The position numbers and the translations under genes were made by a program. The notes below the pieces were generated by a model, which saw nothing but the letters and a program-made list of their open reading frames with translations, was not told the origin of the DNA and did no database searches. Shown piece after piece: positions 12,987 to 25,153 of a DNA stretch of 64,000 bases. This DNA is from Gordionus sp. m RMFG-2023. Its lineage: Eukaryota; Nematomorpha; Gordioida; Chordodea; Parachordodidae. Location: assembly GCF_954871325.1 (NCBI RefSeq), contig NC_088775.1:10269561-10333560 (forward strand), in the 5' to 3' direction. How positions within the stretch are numbered: the first letter of the stretch is position 1; each line of letters begins with the position of its first letter.

Positions 12987-13850
12987 TCTTCACAAGTCAG
13001 TTATTTAGAATGAATGAATGGCAGTATTGAAACACTAATATGTTCTCTTTGTATTGAGTTATTCTAATACTGAAGTTTATAGACGTAACACACAGGAGAT
13101 AAAAAGCAAATAAAATATTTTCTGGGTTATTAAGCACATTGGTAAAATAATATTTTTAAAAAAATGGGCAGGTGAATATGAAATATTTTTCAGGCGAAAT
13201 GAGTAACAGGCTTCTATTTAATAAAAATCATTTTTAATTCTTATTTTATAAGTTTAAGTAAAAAAATATTAAAATAATAAATAAAGAGCCAAACAACCAT
13301 TATATTTTTAAACATTAAACTAGTGACTTAAACAAAATTTTTAAATAAATGAGCAGGTGAGTGCATATAAAAATAAATAATGGATTAAATTTTCCTAAAT
13401 ATGAGCAAATGGACTTAGCACTTACGCCAAAACCTACACAATGTTGACATCTACTTAGTAAAATATTGAGCACCACAGATTCTAACGTATTTTATCTCTG
13501 CAAAGGAATTTATTTATATATGATATGTATCTGCCTCTATTATTTACCTACTCTACCAGAAGTCTGCAAATGGCAAAATTTTAAGATCAAGCTCAATAGA
13601 AATTTAATTAATGCCCGGTACAGTTTCCTTGCTAAGGTTGTCTAGCTTTCTTAATGAATTCTGATATTTCGTAGAAATATTAATTAATATATTATATTAT
13701 ATTTAATTTCACCTTGTTCGGTTCAGGCTTTATATTTAAAAAAAATTATTACATACAAAACCCTCATCTAGTATGATTAAATTTTTTATTTAGCACATAA
13801 ATGAAAAAAAAAACAGAAAGAAGTTTATATATTAAAAAATAATATTCCCA
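12987..13850. other. DNAJC8 upstream region
   Basis: Upstream of the DNAJC8 ATG. No further exon, CpG-rich stretch or clear core promoter is visible. Composition is mixed AT-rich without obvious repeats. Confidence 0.5.
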
Positions 13851-13894
13851 CTAGTGTTGTTAAAAAGCTTAATTCAGGCGATTTTTAAAAACTG

Positions 13895-14060
13895 TTAGAA
13901 GATTATAACCAAAATAATATTATGTAAGCCTGGAGAATTTTCTCATAGATGGCTAAAAGGTTTGCATATCGCAAACAGCCTTTCCCTGTCATGGACTTTA
14001 CTTGTCTTGCAAAGATTTGAGCAAAATCTAAGTATTTAGTAGGCGCTATTGTGTAGAGTG
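13895..14060. repeat. Partial family M MITE
   Basis: Shares TAATATTATGTAAGCCTGGA and CTCATAGATGG with the full copy at 54117-54251, then diverges. Confidence 0.5.
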
Positions 14061-14083
14061 ACAGAAATATTAAGTATGAACAC

Positions 14084-14337
14084 TAAAGTTTTCTTAAATA
14101 AATGATTGTTACGAGATTAATTTATTTTATTTTGAAATAAATAATTTAATTTTATATAATATATTTTAAAATTTTACCTTTCTATCAAACTAAAAAATCA
14201 GGTTTATATAACAATTTTCATATTAATATATAAAAATTTATCTAAAAAAAATCAATCTACACAATTTATAAAAAATCAATCTATATCAACATTAAAAAAA
14301 ACAATTTAAAGGTTAGTATTAATCGGTCATATCCGCA
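14084..14337 (-). repeat. LTR-like direct repeat, left copy
   Basis: Matches 20842-21096 with about eight differences over 254 bp. In minus orientation this is the 3' repeat of the fossil. Confidence 0.65.
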
Positions 14338-14879
14338 TTCCAACCTTTAAAAAATGATCTCTCATCAGGTTTTTTATTGCATGTGAATCTTATCGTGCAG
14401 TCTGTCATAATCTTGGAAAATGATATTTATTTTGGTTGTTCATATGATTTTTTAAGTCGTTCATAAGTATGATTCTATCACGTTGGTTTGTTAATATCGT
14501 TCTGAGTACGCTGGCTCGTCGTCAAGCTCCGTCGTTATCATTGTCAATTTTACAAAATTGTTATTATCACCAATTGTAAAATTATCATTATTAAATAGGA
14601 TTTCGGAATATATGAATAATTAGAGAATCAATCAAATTTGGATGTTAGAATAATAAAAGGATGATAAATCAACAAGATTGTTAGATAGCGTTTTTTTTAT
14701 TTTTTATAATTATCTTCAATTGTAGAGTTTTAATAATTTTTTATTAATATTAAATTTTAATTATTTTTATTTTAAATTTTACTCCCTTGTTTTTCAATAT
14801 ATACAACTTTTTAATATCATAAATTATCTTTAATTTGTTCTTTCTAAAAAGAATTTTATTTCGCCTTCCATATCTAATA

Positions 14880-16325
14880 AAGATCTTCTTTGAAGATTTT
14901 TGAGCGAGATCTAGCTCAAAAATTTGAGCAAGATCTTTGAAGATCGTAAAATTTGAAGATCGTAAAATTTGAAGATCTTTTATTTTTTAAAAATTTTGTG
15001 TAACGATGCGATCAACGATCTTCAAAGATCTTCATGATATTTATATTTTTACCCCTTTATCCAGATGTTTTTCAATTTTATTAATATAATATTTCTTTTA
15101 TGTTTTATACCTCTCCTCCTGCCTTGATGAAAGAAAAAAATATTGACACAGCATGTTTCTAAAATTTTTGATGGCTTTATTATTAGATTGCAAAATATTA
15201 AAAAAAGAGTGCCTACAAGAATATTTATTTTGATTGATATAAGAGTTAGTGAAATAATTTTTAAAAAATATTTAAAAATTTATTAAAAAGCTTCCTTTTC
15301 TTTCGAAATTTTAAAAAAAAAATAAAATTATAACTGTTTCCAATGAGAGTGTAGGTAGTGTTGCATATTATATAATAGTAAAGATGTGCTAAGCCCATAT
15401 TTTAAAAAAATTGGGTTTGGGCTTTGTGGGTTCTAAAAAAAATTTTTAAAAATTCCGGCCAGGTCGGGTAGTGCCTTGGAAATTTTTTAAAATAAATATA
15501 AATATATGAATAATTATAAAAAATTAATTTTTGCTGGCTGTGCTGGTAAAAATTTTTTAATCGGGTTCGAGCCGGAAAACATTTTTTAAAAATTTTGGGT
15601 TGGGCTTGAAAAATTAGACCCTATGCAGATCACTTTAATACATTATTATAATATATTTTCCTCTCGCTAATTAATAAGTAATTACTATGTTTAAGATAAC
15701 ACATTTGCATTTTATATATCCAGTAATAAATTTTTATTTCATTTTTTTTTATATTTTTAAATCAAAATATAAATCTTTTTTTTTGTGAGTTTTAAAAATA
15801 ATTTCCGGTATTGAAAAAAAGGAATCAAAAAAACAGACCGGTCTATGGGTCTTGGAAACTTTCTTAGAAAGTGTGTCAGCATACCCTGGCTTAATAAATT
15901 AGTATCGCTATGCCAATTCCCTTTACTACTAGTTCAGAATGAGGTGCTAACTTTCTTTTAATTTCATCGCTATTTTTTAATATTGATTTTTTAAATAATT
16001 TTAGAAATGTATCTATTGGACATATATATTTGATAACATTAGTTCCTAAATTTGATTGAGATAATTAGAATACTTTTGGATATTCGTATTATTTAAGGGG
16101 GGGGGAGGGGGATGTGCCTATTCTAAAGTCAAAATATAGTATAATTTATAATATCAATTTATACTTTTTATCTTTTATTAATTAATAAAGTTTAATAATT
16201 ATTATTAAGGATAATTTATCTTAATGAGGGTCTGAACCCCGGGTCTGTGCTCAGAGCTGGTTTGGTCGATTTTTTAGACCCAAACCCCGGGTCTGGTTTT
16301 ATACAACCAACCAATTAACAACACT
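14880..16325 (+). mobile_element. Family E fragment (right end) forming the left arm of a large palindrome
   Basis: Ends with the family E right terminus: CCCCGGGTCTG near 16238 and 16287, then CCAACCAATTAACAACAC at about 16303-16320. The piece 14880-16250 is nearly the reverse complement of 18636-19810. It also resembles 31380-31600 in the complete family E copy. The left terminus of this copy was not found. Confidence 0.6.
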
Positions 16326-16670
16326 TTAATATTAAGTAAAAGTCATGCTTTTACTATTTATTACGATATAAAAGCAAGTTGCGATTTTAAAAATAAAAGT
16401 AAAACAAAATTAACACTTTCCCAAGATGTCTAGGAAATGTCATAAAAACCACCAATAAAATCAGAATGATATGATATATTTGTCATTAGTTATTTTTTAA
16501 AATAGTTTACCAAAGAATTTTTTCTTCTAAGAGATATACTTCAAGATTTATGAATAATTTACCTCTTATTTGATAATTAATTTTTTTTACTTTATATACT
16601 CTAACTCAAAGCATTTTTAAATCTTTCTATTTCTTTTAAAAATATTTTAAAAACGGCAAATCCAGTCAAT

Positions 16671-16765
16671 TATATAGATGGCACAAAAGTTTGGACATCT
16701 ATCAGCGAATTGGCGAGGTTTAGGTTAGGTCATATTATTAATAGCATGCCGAGCCAAAGTGTTTA
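16671..16765. repeat. Partial family M MITE
   Basis: Contains ATAGATGGCACAAAAGTTTG and GACATCTATCAGC followed by GAGGTTTAGG, as in the right half of the copy at 6211-6300. Confidence 0.55.
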
Positions 16766-17094
16766 TCAAATTCGTATATACTATAATTATATTTTGATGT
16801 TTATAAAATGAGATTATTGTACATTTTTAAAAAATTTTAATAAAATTTGAATATTAGATTGAAGAAATAATTTAAATATTTTTTATAAGCATTTCTAATT
16901 CTAAAAATCGGACGTTTTTGGCCAATTTGTTTGGATAACGTTATATGAAATCACTAGGTTTTATTTCGTTTATTTTCTGTAAATTGTTATATGCTAATGA
17001 AAATTAGTTTCCTTATAAGTGTCATCTTGAAACATTATATCTGTTTATAATTTTTTTTGCAAAAAATTATATATTTTTTTTATAAGCTTTAGCA

Positions 17095-18635
17095 AAATTC
17101 GAATCGAATCGAATATTCGACGAATCGAAACGAATAATGATTTTATTATTCGTACGAATACTAATAACGCAATTATTCGATTCGTATTTTCGAATCGAAT
17201 ACGAATAATAGTATTATTCGATTCAATTTGTTTTTTTGTAGGCCTACTTAAAACAAGTATGTGTCTAAAGTAAAATTAATTTTGATTTTTTTAGTATTTC
17301 AAAGTTTTGGTTAAGCCTTACATCCTATATATATAAATATTTTATTTTGTGTTTAAATTAATTGTCATTTTAAAATTAGTATCCCTTCACCTTGTAAAAA
17401 TAAAATTTCATTAAAATAATTTTTTTTATTTATTCAAATAAAAAATAAGACATGATATAAAATTTTTAATTACAAATATTCAAATAAATATTTTATATAA
17501 ATAAAAATCAAAATATAACGTTGTTTAATAAATTTTTATTAAGCTTGATTATAAAATATCGTTTAAAGTAGATTTGTCTAATCTGGTTCGTAAAGGCGTT
17601 ACGATCAATCCTACGGCACTGAAGGATCTTTCAACCGACACTTGAGAACAAGGAGCAGCTAGAACTACTCGAGAGAGGGTATATAATTCAGGATCTTGAT
17701 ATTTTTTGGATTGCCAATACTGCAAAATAATCAGATGGCAATTTTTGGCCATATATTAAACCATTTATTTTGGTCTTCATATCGATACTTTCAATATTTT
17801 GGTATATTGGAGCATTCGCGCTTTCTCGCTCCAAATATAAATCCAGCCTTGTTTTTTTAGAACTGATAGGAATAACAGGAGAACAGGAGAGCCAATCAGA
17901 GATTGATTGTCTTTTGGCTTATTAAAGATTTGAATTTGTCTCCACGTAGACATCAGATGGTCCTAAAATAAATTTTTTTATATTTAATTTAAAGTCAAAT
18001 ATTATAAATTTACCCTAGCCTGTAATTTATCGTATTCAGATGGATAAATTCCATTTTGATAATTAAATCTGGGATCCATGTAGATCCCACTTCTAAATAC
18101 ATTATTATCGAATAAATATTTCTGACGGTTATCCAAACATTTTATCAAATCTATAAAGAATTCGTTATTGATTTCCTATAAATCTAATTTGCATTCCAGC
18201 CAGAGTTTAAAAAAATCCCCTATGGTACAAGATTTTTCTTGTAATTTTATTGTACATGTATTAGCCGGCGATAATACTGTGAGATATGTTTGAATTCTGT
18301 CCCACAGTCGCGAATTAATAAATGTTTCAGAATATATTTGCCCCATTTTAATGTAAAAAATTATATTATCATTCAGATTTTTTAGCATTCTATAGCTATT
18401 CCACCTAGTGACAGTGTCCAACACTGGTTTATTAACTTTTTCTAGTGTATATAAATTTTTATATTTTTGTGATTTAAATAATTTAAGAATCGATCTTATT
18501 TCATCTAGGTCCTCCTTAATAAATTTGTTTATAAAATCATTAACCCCTAATTGAATTGTATGGGCACAACAACGCACACAAATCAGCCCAAATGATTTTC
18601 TTAGATCATTTATTAAATTTTCCAAGTCATCATTG
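17095..18635 (-). mobile_element. hAT element with moderately preserved transposase
   Basis: Transposase reads on the minus strand from 18625 to about 17542. It begins in the DDE core: CCAHTIQLG, then TRWNSYRML. It ends in the C-terminal dimerisation region with YTLSRVVLAAPCSQVSVERS and FSAVGLIVTPLRTRL, diagnostic of hAT transposases. A small intron-like gap at about 17960-18015 and some stops interrupt it. The N-terminal zinc finger is missing because the sequence ends abruptly at 18636, where family E sequence begins. The left end (17095-17230) is a cluster of ATTCGAATCGAAT motifs, probably subterminal transposase-binding repeats. Confidence 0.75.
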
Positions 18636-19810
18636 GGGTTCAGACCCTCATTAAGATAAATTATCCTTAATAATAATTATTAAACTTTATTAATTAATAA
18701 AAGATAAAAAGTATAAATTGATATTATAAATTATACTATATTTTGACTTTAAAATAGGCACACACCCCCCCCCCTTAAATAATACGAATATCCAAAAGTA
18801 TTCTAATTATCTCAATCAAATTTAGGAACTAATGTTATCAAATATATATGTCCTATAGATACATTTCTAAAATTATTTTAAAAATCAATATTAAAAAATA
18901 GCGATGAAATTAAAAGAAAGTTAGCACCTCATTCTGAACTAGTAGTAAGGGGAATTGGCATAGCGATACTAATTTATTAAGCCAGGGTATGCTGACACAC
19001 TTTCTAAGAAAGTTTCCTAAACCCATAGACCGGTCTGTTTTTTTGATTCCTTTTTTTCAATAACGGAAATTATTTATAAAACTCACAAAAAAAAAAGATT
19101 TATATTTTGATTTAAAATATTAAAAAAAATGAAATAAAAATTTATTACTGGATGTATAAAATGCAAATGTGTTATCTTAAACATAGTAATTACTTATTAA
19201 TTAGCGAGAGGAAAATATATTATAATAATGTATTATTGTGATCTGCAAAGGGCCTAATTTTTCAAGCCCAACCCAAAATTTTTAAAAAATGTTTCCCGGC
19301 TCGAACCCGATTAAAAAAAATTTACAAGCAAGCCAGCAAAAATTAATTTTTTATAATTATTCATATATTTATATTTTTTTTAAAAAATTTCGGAAGAAAA
19401 GGAAGCTTTTCAAGAAATTTTTAAATATTTTTTTTACAATTCAAATAAATAAAAATTATTTCACTTTTCAATGATAATATTAAAAACTCTTATATCAATC
19501 AAAAAAAATATTCTTGTAGGCACTCTTTTTTTAATATTTTGCAATCTAATAATAAAGCCATCAAAAATTTTAGAAACATGCTGTGTCAATATTTTTTTTT
19601 AAAAAAAATTTATTTTTTTCTTTCATCAAGTCAGGAGGAGAGGTATAAAACATAAAAGAAATATTATATTAATAAAATTGAAAAACATCTGGATAAAGGG
19701 GTAAAAAAATAAATATCATGAAGATCTTTGAAGATCGTTGCTCAAATTTTTTTATAAATAAAAGATCTTCAAATTTTACTAGATCTTTGAAGATCTTTTT
19801 ATTTTGAGCA
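18636..19810 (-). repeat. Right arm of the family E palindrome
   Basis: Near-reverse complement of 14880-16250. Shared landmarks include a C run (about 18767) facing a G run (about 16097), GACCGGTCTRT, GGAGGAGAGGTATAAAACAT and AAGATCTTTGAAGATC. The hAT element 17095-18635 and about 770 bp of other sequence lie between the arms. Confidence 0.7.
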
Positions 19811-20027
19811 AATGTACAACTTTCCATATCATATTCTTAAAAACTTTTTTAATTGTTTTACATTTCACAATTTTATTTAATTTTTTATCAATTATACAAG
19901 TTTTTATTTCATTATTTTCTTTAATGATTATTTCCTTATTTTCTTTAAAGTTTATTTCCTTATTTTCTTTAATCACAAATGTTTCAAATTTTATTACATA
20001 ATTTATTTCTTTTAATTTATAAGTATC

Positions 20028-20417
20028 TCATTCCTTTTGCATATTGGGTTTTAATTTTTTGATACTAAAAGATTTACAATTATAATGATAATTTCTTCTA
20101 TGATAATGTGTTTCTTTATCTAATTTTCTATTTTTATAATAATTCTCATTATTAGATTTACTAAAATTTTTATTAGAACAATTTTCTTTTATTTCTGTAG
20201 CCGATTTATAATTACATAAACACTTTAATGTATATAATGTTTCATCATAACTTGAATTTAACTCTCTTGGAAACACTGCTTTCATGACTAAATATAATTC
20301 ATCTGATAAATTATCTATTAAGCTTAGAGTATTCTTACTATCATGAAATTTTAAATAATCTTCTAACTTGTCAATGGACTTTGTTTTATTATTATTGTCC
20401 CATATAGGTTTATTCAT
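20028..20417 (-). pseudogene. gag-like frame of the LTR fossil
   Basis: A 129-residue open frame placed just inside the 5' repeat of the fossil. It has the charged, low-complexity look of a retroelement gag N-terminal region. No zinc knuckle is evident. It belongs to the broken element 14084-21096. Confidence 0.4.
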
Positions 20418-20841
20418 AATTTAGAGATTTATCATTAAAATTTTTTAATTATTCTTCACTTTTTCAAATAAATCATTTCTTACGGTTTTTAGAATGATAA
20501 AGATAAAAATATTACATTCCAGAACTTTTTTTATCTAGTTGTCTATGTTCCAGTAGCTAAAATCATATGTGGATTTCAGAATATTTTGTAAGTCATTATA
20601 GTCCAATTTTATTTAGTTCGTCTAATTTGATATATACCTCATCTGGTAGTCTTCTTGTAAAGGAACCTGCTTTTTCGATGTCCGAGATCTGAGTGTCCTT
20701 GAAAATGTTTCGAATCTACTCAAAAAAAGATCGCCATTGCCTGAGTATATTGGAAATTCAATATTTATATTAACATTATTATTGGGAATCTGTTTAATAT
20801 TTATTTACGATTTCCTCGAATATGTAGCGAAACTGCCACCA

Positions 20842-21096
20842 TAAAGTTTTCTAAAATAAATGATTGTTACGAGATTAATTTATTTTATTTTGAAATAAAT
20901 AATTTAATTTTATATAATATATTTTAAAATTTTACCTTTCTATCAAACTAAAAAATCAGGTTTATATAACAATTTTCATATTAATATATAAAAATTTATC
21001 TAAAAAAAATCAATCTACACAATTTATAAAAAAATCAATTTATATCAATATAAAAAAAAAACAATTTAAAGTTAGTATTAATCGGTCATATCAACA
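20842..21096 (-). repeat. LTR-like direct repeat, right copy
   Basis: 5' repeat of the fossil in minus orientation. It is followed by a TGG-starting primer-binding-site candidate at about 20823-20841. Confidence 0.65.
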
Positions 21097-21159
21097 ACAC
21101 CCATAAAATTCCTATTTATTCCTATACTTTCATTATTATATAGATATAATATTTTATTT

Positions 21160-21235
21160 TAGCTTTACAACCTATATATTTTATGCTGCACTTGATTTGA
21201 TAATAAGGAAGTTTAAATGAAAGATTTAATGAAAA
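21160..21235. repeat. Dispersed repeat, also at 63750-63860
   Basis: Shares TTTATGCTG(C/A)ACTTGATTTG, then AGTTTAA and GATTTAATGA, with the block near 63790-63860. Family unknown. Confidence 0.5.
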
Positions 21236-21559
21236 ATCCATAGACTTATATTAACCTAAACTGCTCAACTATTAAAAAAGTGTTTTTAAAATAATCGCCA
21301 TTGCAAAATAGCAATCTTTATTAATAAGTCTATGTTTATAATGAGTTTAACGTTAAATATTTCATGTATTTATGATTTTTTTTTATTTTTTATTTAAATC
21401 GCATATAAATATAAATTGCAAGATATAACTGAACTGTTATAACATCATATTTATAATATTGTTTATTATGATTATTTTTAAGTTTTTTTTGGTTAATTTA
21501 GTTTTATTTACATTGTTTCAAGGTATTATTATTTAAATAACCTAAAATCCTCACTGATC

Positions 21560-22440
21560 TTCAAATGTAGCGACTTGCTCGTTTCCCATGAAACCCAAAT
21601 CAAGGGCCTTCTTGAAAATATAGTAAACTTAAAATTTTCCAATTCATCCTGGATTCAGGCCATTCTTCCCAGCAAGTTTGATGGTATTGGTATCCGATCC
21701 CCTATCAACTACCCCTCTCAGCTTTTTATCTCTTCTCATCTGGCTGCTCAATCTATTATCGATAATGAATCCCCTCCTTTGATACTGACCTTTCTCATGC
21801 CTTCACTTTTTGGGACAGCAATTGCCTATCCACTTTTTGTCGTCCTGCCTCCAGCATTCAAAAAGAATGGGATGAGGACAACCTCAATAATTTAGTATTA
21901 TATGCAAAATCAGGTTACTAATGGTTGGAAGCTATCCCCAGTTCCAATCTTGGTTTTCTCTTAACTGGTGAACAGCTACGCATTTTCATTGCCCTTCGTC
22001 TTGATTGTAATGCCGTAGTTCCCTCCATTTGTATTGACTGTCATCCCATTAAATCGAAAACAATCCCTTGCACTGCAAGTTCTCCCATGGACCGCAACAT
22101 AAAGCTATCAGATTCTCCTAGTTGCCCTCAAAAAAGTTAATATTCCATTCACCCTCAAACCAGTGGGCCTCTCAAACGAAAACGCCTTCGTCCCGATGGG
22201 TTATCCTTCATTCCCTAGACTAATGGTCTCCCGCTCGTTTAGGACTATACCTGTGTCGATTTTGCAGCAAAGTCTAACAGCTCATTTTCTGACATTGAAA
22301 AGGCTGAAATCGTAAAACACAAATATGCCGGCCTCACCAACATCGTGTTCATTCCAATCGTTACCAATACTCTAGGCATGTTTGGAAGTGATGCCTCAAT
22401 TTCATTAAAATTATAGGGAAAAAAATGAGACAGATCTCAG
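21560..22440 (+). mobile_element. LINE relic, C-terminal part of a reverse-transcriptase protein
   Basis: Plus-strand fragments in more than one frame carry the region that follows the RT domain in one animal LINE-type family. They include WIQAILPSKFDGIGIRSP, then FISSHLAAQSII, WLEAIPSSNLGFLLTGEQLR, and KRLRPDGLSFIP with DYTCVDFAAKS and KYAGLTN further on. The RT core itself is absent, so this is a 5'-truncated copy, as LINEs usually are. Base composition is noticeably less AT-rich than its surroundings. Related relics lie at 36880-38660, 48384-48610 and 48660-49935. Confidence 0.65.
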
Positions 22441-23125
22441 GGGACCCCAATGAAAGATTTTACCTTCGTCATCAGATTCCCTGTAAATCTGCAGGTCCAA
22501 TTTTTTAAGCATTCACCCTTCTCTAGGGTGATTTGTATCCTTTTTTTTTAATATTTTTTTTTCTGAGTTCTTATTTATACATATATATTTTTTAATTCAT
22601 TTTTTAATATATTCTTATTTGTTTTTTTAATATAGAATTTTTTAATCATTTAGTATATATATCCTATTTTAAAATAAATAAAATGATTTGACACCTAAAA
22701 AATAAATTATTATTATATTATTTTTTTCGCATGATATAAATTTTTGATTTTGAAAAAATATATTCCGTTATAAAGAAAAGAATTGGAAAATAAAAAGACT
22801 CGTATTAAAAAGATTCCTTCCCTAATATACTCAAAACCGGATAATTGTGAAGCGTTGAAATTTTTTATATTTTACGCACTTATCCCATATTTCGATATTG
22901 TAAGATTAAATATAATTTTTTGTTAATATAAGCCAATTTACATATATTATAAGCATTAAATCTATCAAATTTGGCATCTTTAATGTACAGATATTGCGTT
23001 TATAAAAAATTAAAAATAATTAAAAATATTTTTTCCCAATTTTTGTCTAATCTGGATATTAATTATCATGTTTTTTTAAAAAAAATTTAATATAAATTTG
23101 TTAAGTTCAGAGATAATTCAAAATA
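22441..23125. other. AT-rich spacer, no recognised feature
   Basis: Long A/T runs. No inverted termini that would close the neighbouring LINE or piggyBac could be found. Confidence 0.5.
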
Positions 23126-25153
23126 TCAATTCATAAGAATTTCTTTCCAAATTTTACCAATCAATAATATTTTAGAAAATATTGTTTGTATAATAATAGC
23201 CATAATTATAATAATAACATTTTTCCAAAAGATATAATATAAAAATAAATAATTATTGTTTAAAAATATATATTTTAATGAATACCGATAATTAATTATA
23301 TAAAACCCTTTACCACATGATGTTTGCAATAAGTTAGAAAAAAATCTCAGGTATTCCCTTTGACATATTAATCGATAATTGATCAAAAAAAAAATTTTTA
23401 TTTTTCTATTTTTTTTATTTTGACCATAATAATGTATGTTACATATAAGTCTCAAATTGTATTTAACAAGCAATTTATTGTATTTTATATATTGGTATGA
23501 AATAAAAACCTTTACATAGTGGGTTTTTGCACCTTTGACGATTATTCGCCTACTCTGGGAAATGTCCAATTTGATCCGTGCGAATATCTGTAGACGGTAC
23601 GAAAGACGTAGGCCCCTTCTTTTTTTATCTAAATAAAAATATAATATAATAATAAATAAATTATCACCTTCTATTAGATTTTCGACCATAGAAGAAGGAC
23701 GTCCGCGTTTCAATTCTATTTTAGCTTAACTTGACACATTGTTGTGGCTACTTCTTGGCGAAATTTCGATAGATAAAAAACAGAATTGTCATCTGATTTG
23801 GCTTTCTCACTTTGAATACGCCGATATAATAACCAGGAATTTACGACTGCCATATCAATAAGGTGTTGGATAACTCTTATATACCACTTTTTGGATCTGG
23901 TTGTATTATGGTATCTTCCAATATTACTGTCTAACAAATCAACCCCTCCCATATGTTTGTTATATTGTTTGACAAGCATGGGACAAGCTATGGTTTTGCG
24001 GTCATATCGTTCAATATGACTCTAGGGTAATTTCCCGTACAATGTTGAAAAAAGGTTACCGTTTTATTATCCTTCCATACTAAGGATGTTATATCTACCC
24101 CTTCAATATTTTCCATGTATTCAAAGGATGGCCCTCTGATCTCTTTTTTCATTTCGATCTCTGTAGGAAGCTTACAATTTGGGATCCTATTCCTCCTTAC
24201 AGTACCAAGACTATATATACCTATAAATATAGTTGAAAAATTAAATATATAATAGATTTATTATGCCTCTTTTTTCCAAATATATCAAAAGGTTTATTGA
24301 GGTGTAGTAATTATCAAAATATAGCTTAAAATTTTGATTTATAGGTATTGTTCGGCTTAGACGTAAACAATATTGCTGGACGCTCCTAAATCTGGTTCTG
24401 TTGTTGGTCTTTTTTCAGAATCATTTTCCTGCCCAGAATATAGTTCAAAATCATAGGCAAATCCTGATACACCGCATAGAATGAAGAATTTAAATCCCCA
24501 TTTGTGAGGTTTCATTGGCATATATTGTTTTAAATGTATACGAGCTTTGGTTGAGCAAATTTGCTCATCGATTGATAAGCATTCCTCTTTAGGAATTGTT
24601 GAAAATGTTTCACAATTGAGACTACTTTTATAAGCCTATTATGGCCTGGTTGACCTTTTGCTATAGAATTATTATTGTCATTAAAATGAAGAATGGATAG
24701 AATGCTTTCAAATTTAGTGATAGTCATAGTCTTTTTTATAAGATCATTGCCAATTACATTTTTCCAATAGTCTTTTATGGACCAATCGACATTAGAATAT
24801 TAATCTCAATGAATTTCCTTAACTCCATTATAGAAATATTTATAGGTTTGTTAATATTTTTTATTGCTGCATATTTGGTTGATTCGAGAACTACTAAATC
24901 TAGGAAATTATCATTCAAAAAATATGATGAACATTGTTAGGGAGTATGTAAAGCCAGTATCTCGCTGGATAAAGTGGACTTTCCATTGAATTTTAGATAA
25001 TTTTTGGGGATATTTAAATTTTTTTCCTTCCATAATATATCTCTTCGTATTTATAATAGTAAAATTATCTGAAAATATTTAATTATCATCCTCATTATAG
25101 TGGTCATCTTCTAAAAAGCTATCATCAGAAGAATAATCAGATGGAGAAATCAT
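23126..25153 (-). mobile_element. piggyBac-type transposase relic
   Basis: Read from ATG at 25153 on the minus strand. There is an acidic N-terminus (ISPSDYSSDDSFLEDDHY), then MTITKFESILSILHFNDNN at 24727. The DDE-domain C-terminal half follows at 23979-23716: KQYNKHMGGVDLLDSNIG, then RSKKWYIRVIQHLIDMAVVN. The tail has KRGRPSSM (about 23713). These are hallmark piggyBac motifs. Several stops and frame changes plus a likely small intron (23630-23670) interrupt it. The TTAA-bounded termini were not identified. This is a different family from the pair at 38888-42776. Confidence 0.75.

Larger units (their letters stand above)
14084..21096 (-). mobile_element. Fossil LTR retroelement (Ty3-like suspected), broken and invaded by DNA transposons
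   Basis: Two direct repeats of ~254 bp (14084-14337 and 20842-21096), about 3% different, bound this fossil and suggest a fairly young insertion. Read on the minus strand the repeats begin TG. They are flanked by the 4-bp duplication ACAC. The base after the inner end of the right repeat starts TGGTGGCAG, the expected place and form of a tRNA primer-binding site. A gag-like open frame lies just downstream (20028-20417). The element is broken, and most of its interior has been replaced by family E and hAT sequence. I recognise no protease, reverse transcriptase or integrase. Ty3 assignment is tentative. Confidence 0.55.

Noticed and set aside
13854-13866. Left end of family E
   Set aside because: Twelve bases (TAGTGTTGTTAA) match the terminus but the sequence then diverges and no matching 8-bp duplication exists beside the right end at 16325.
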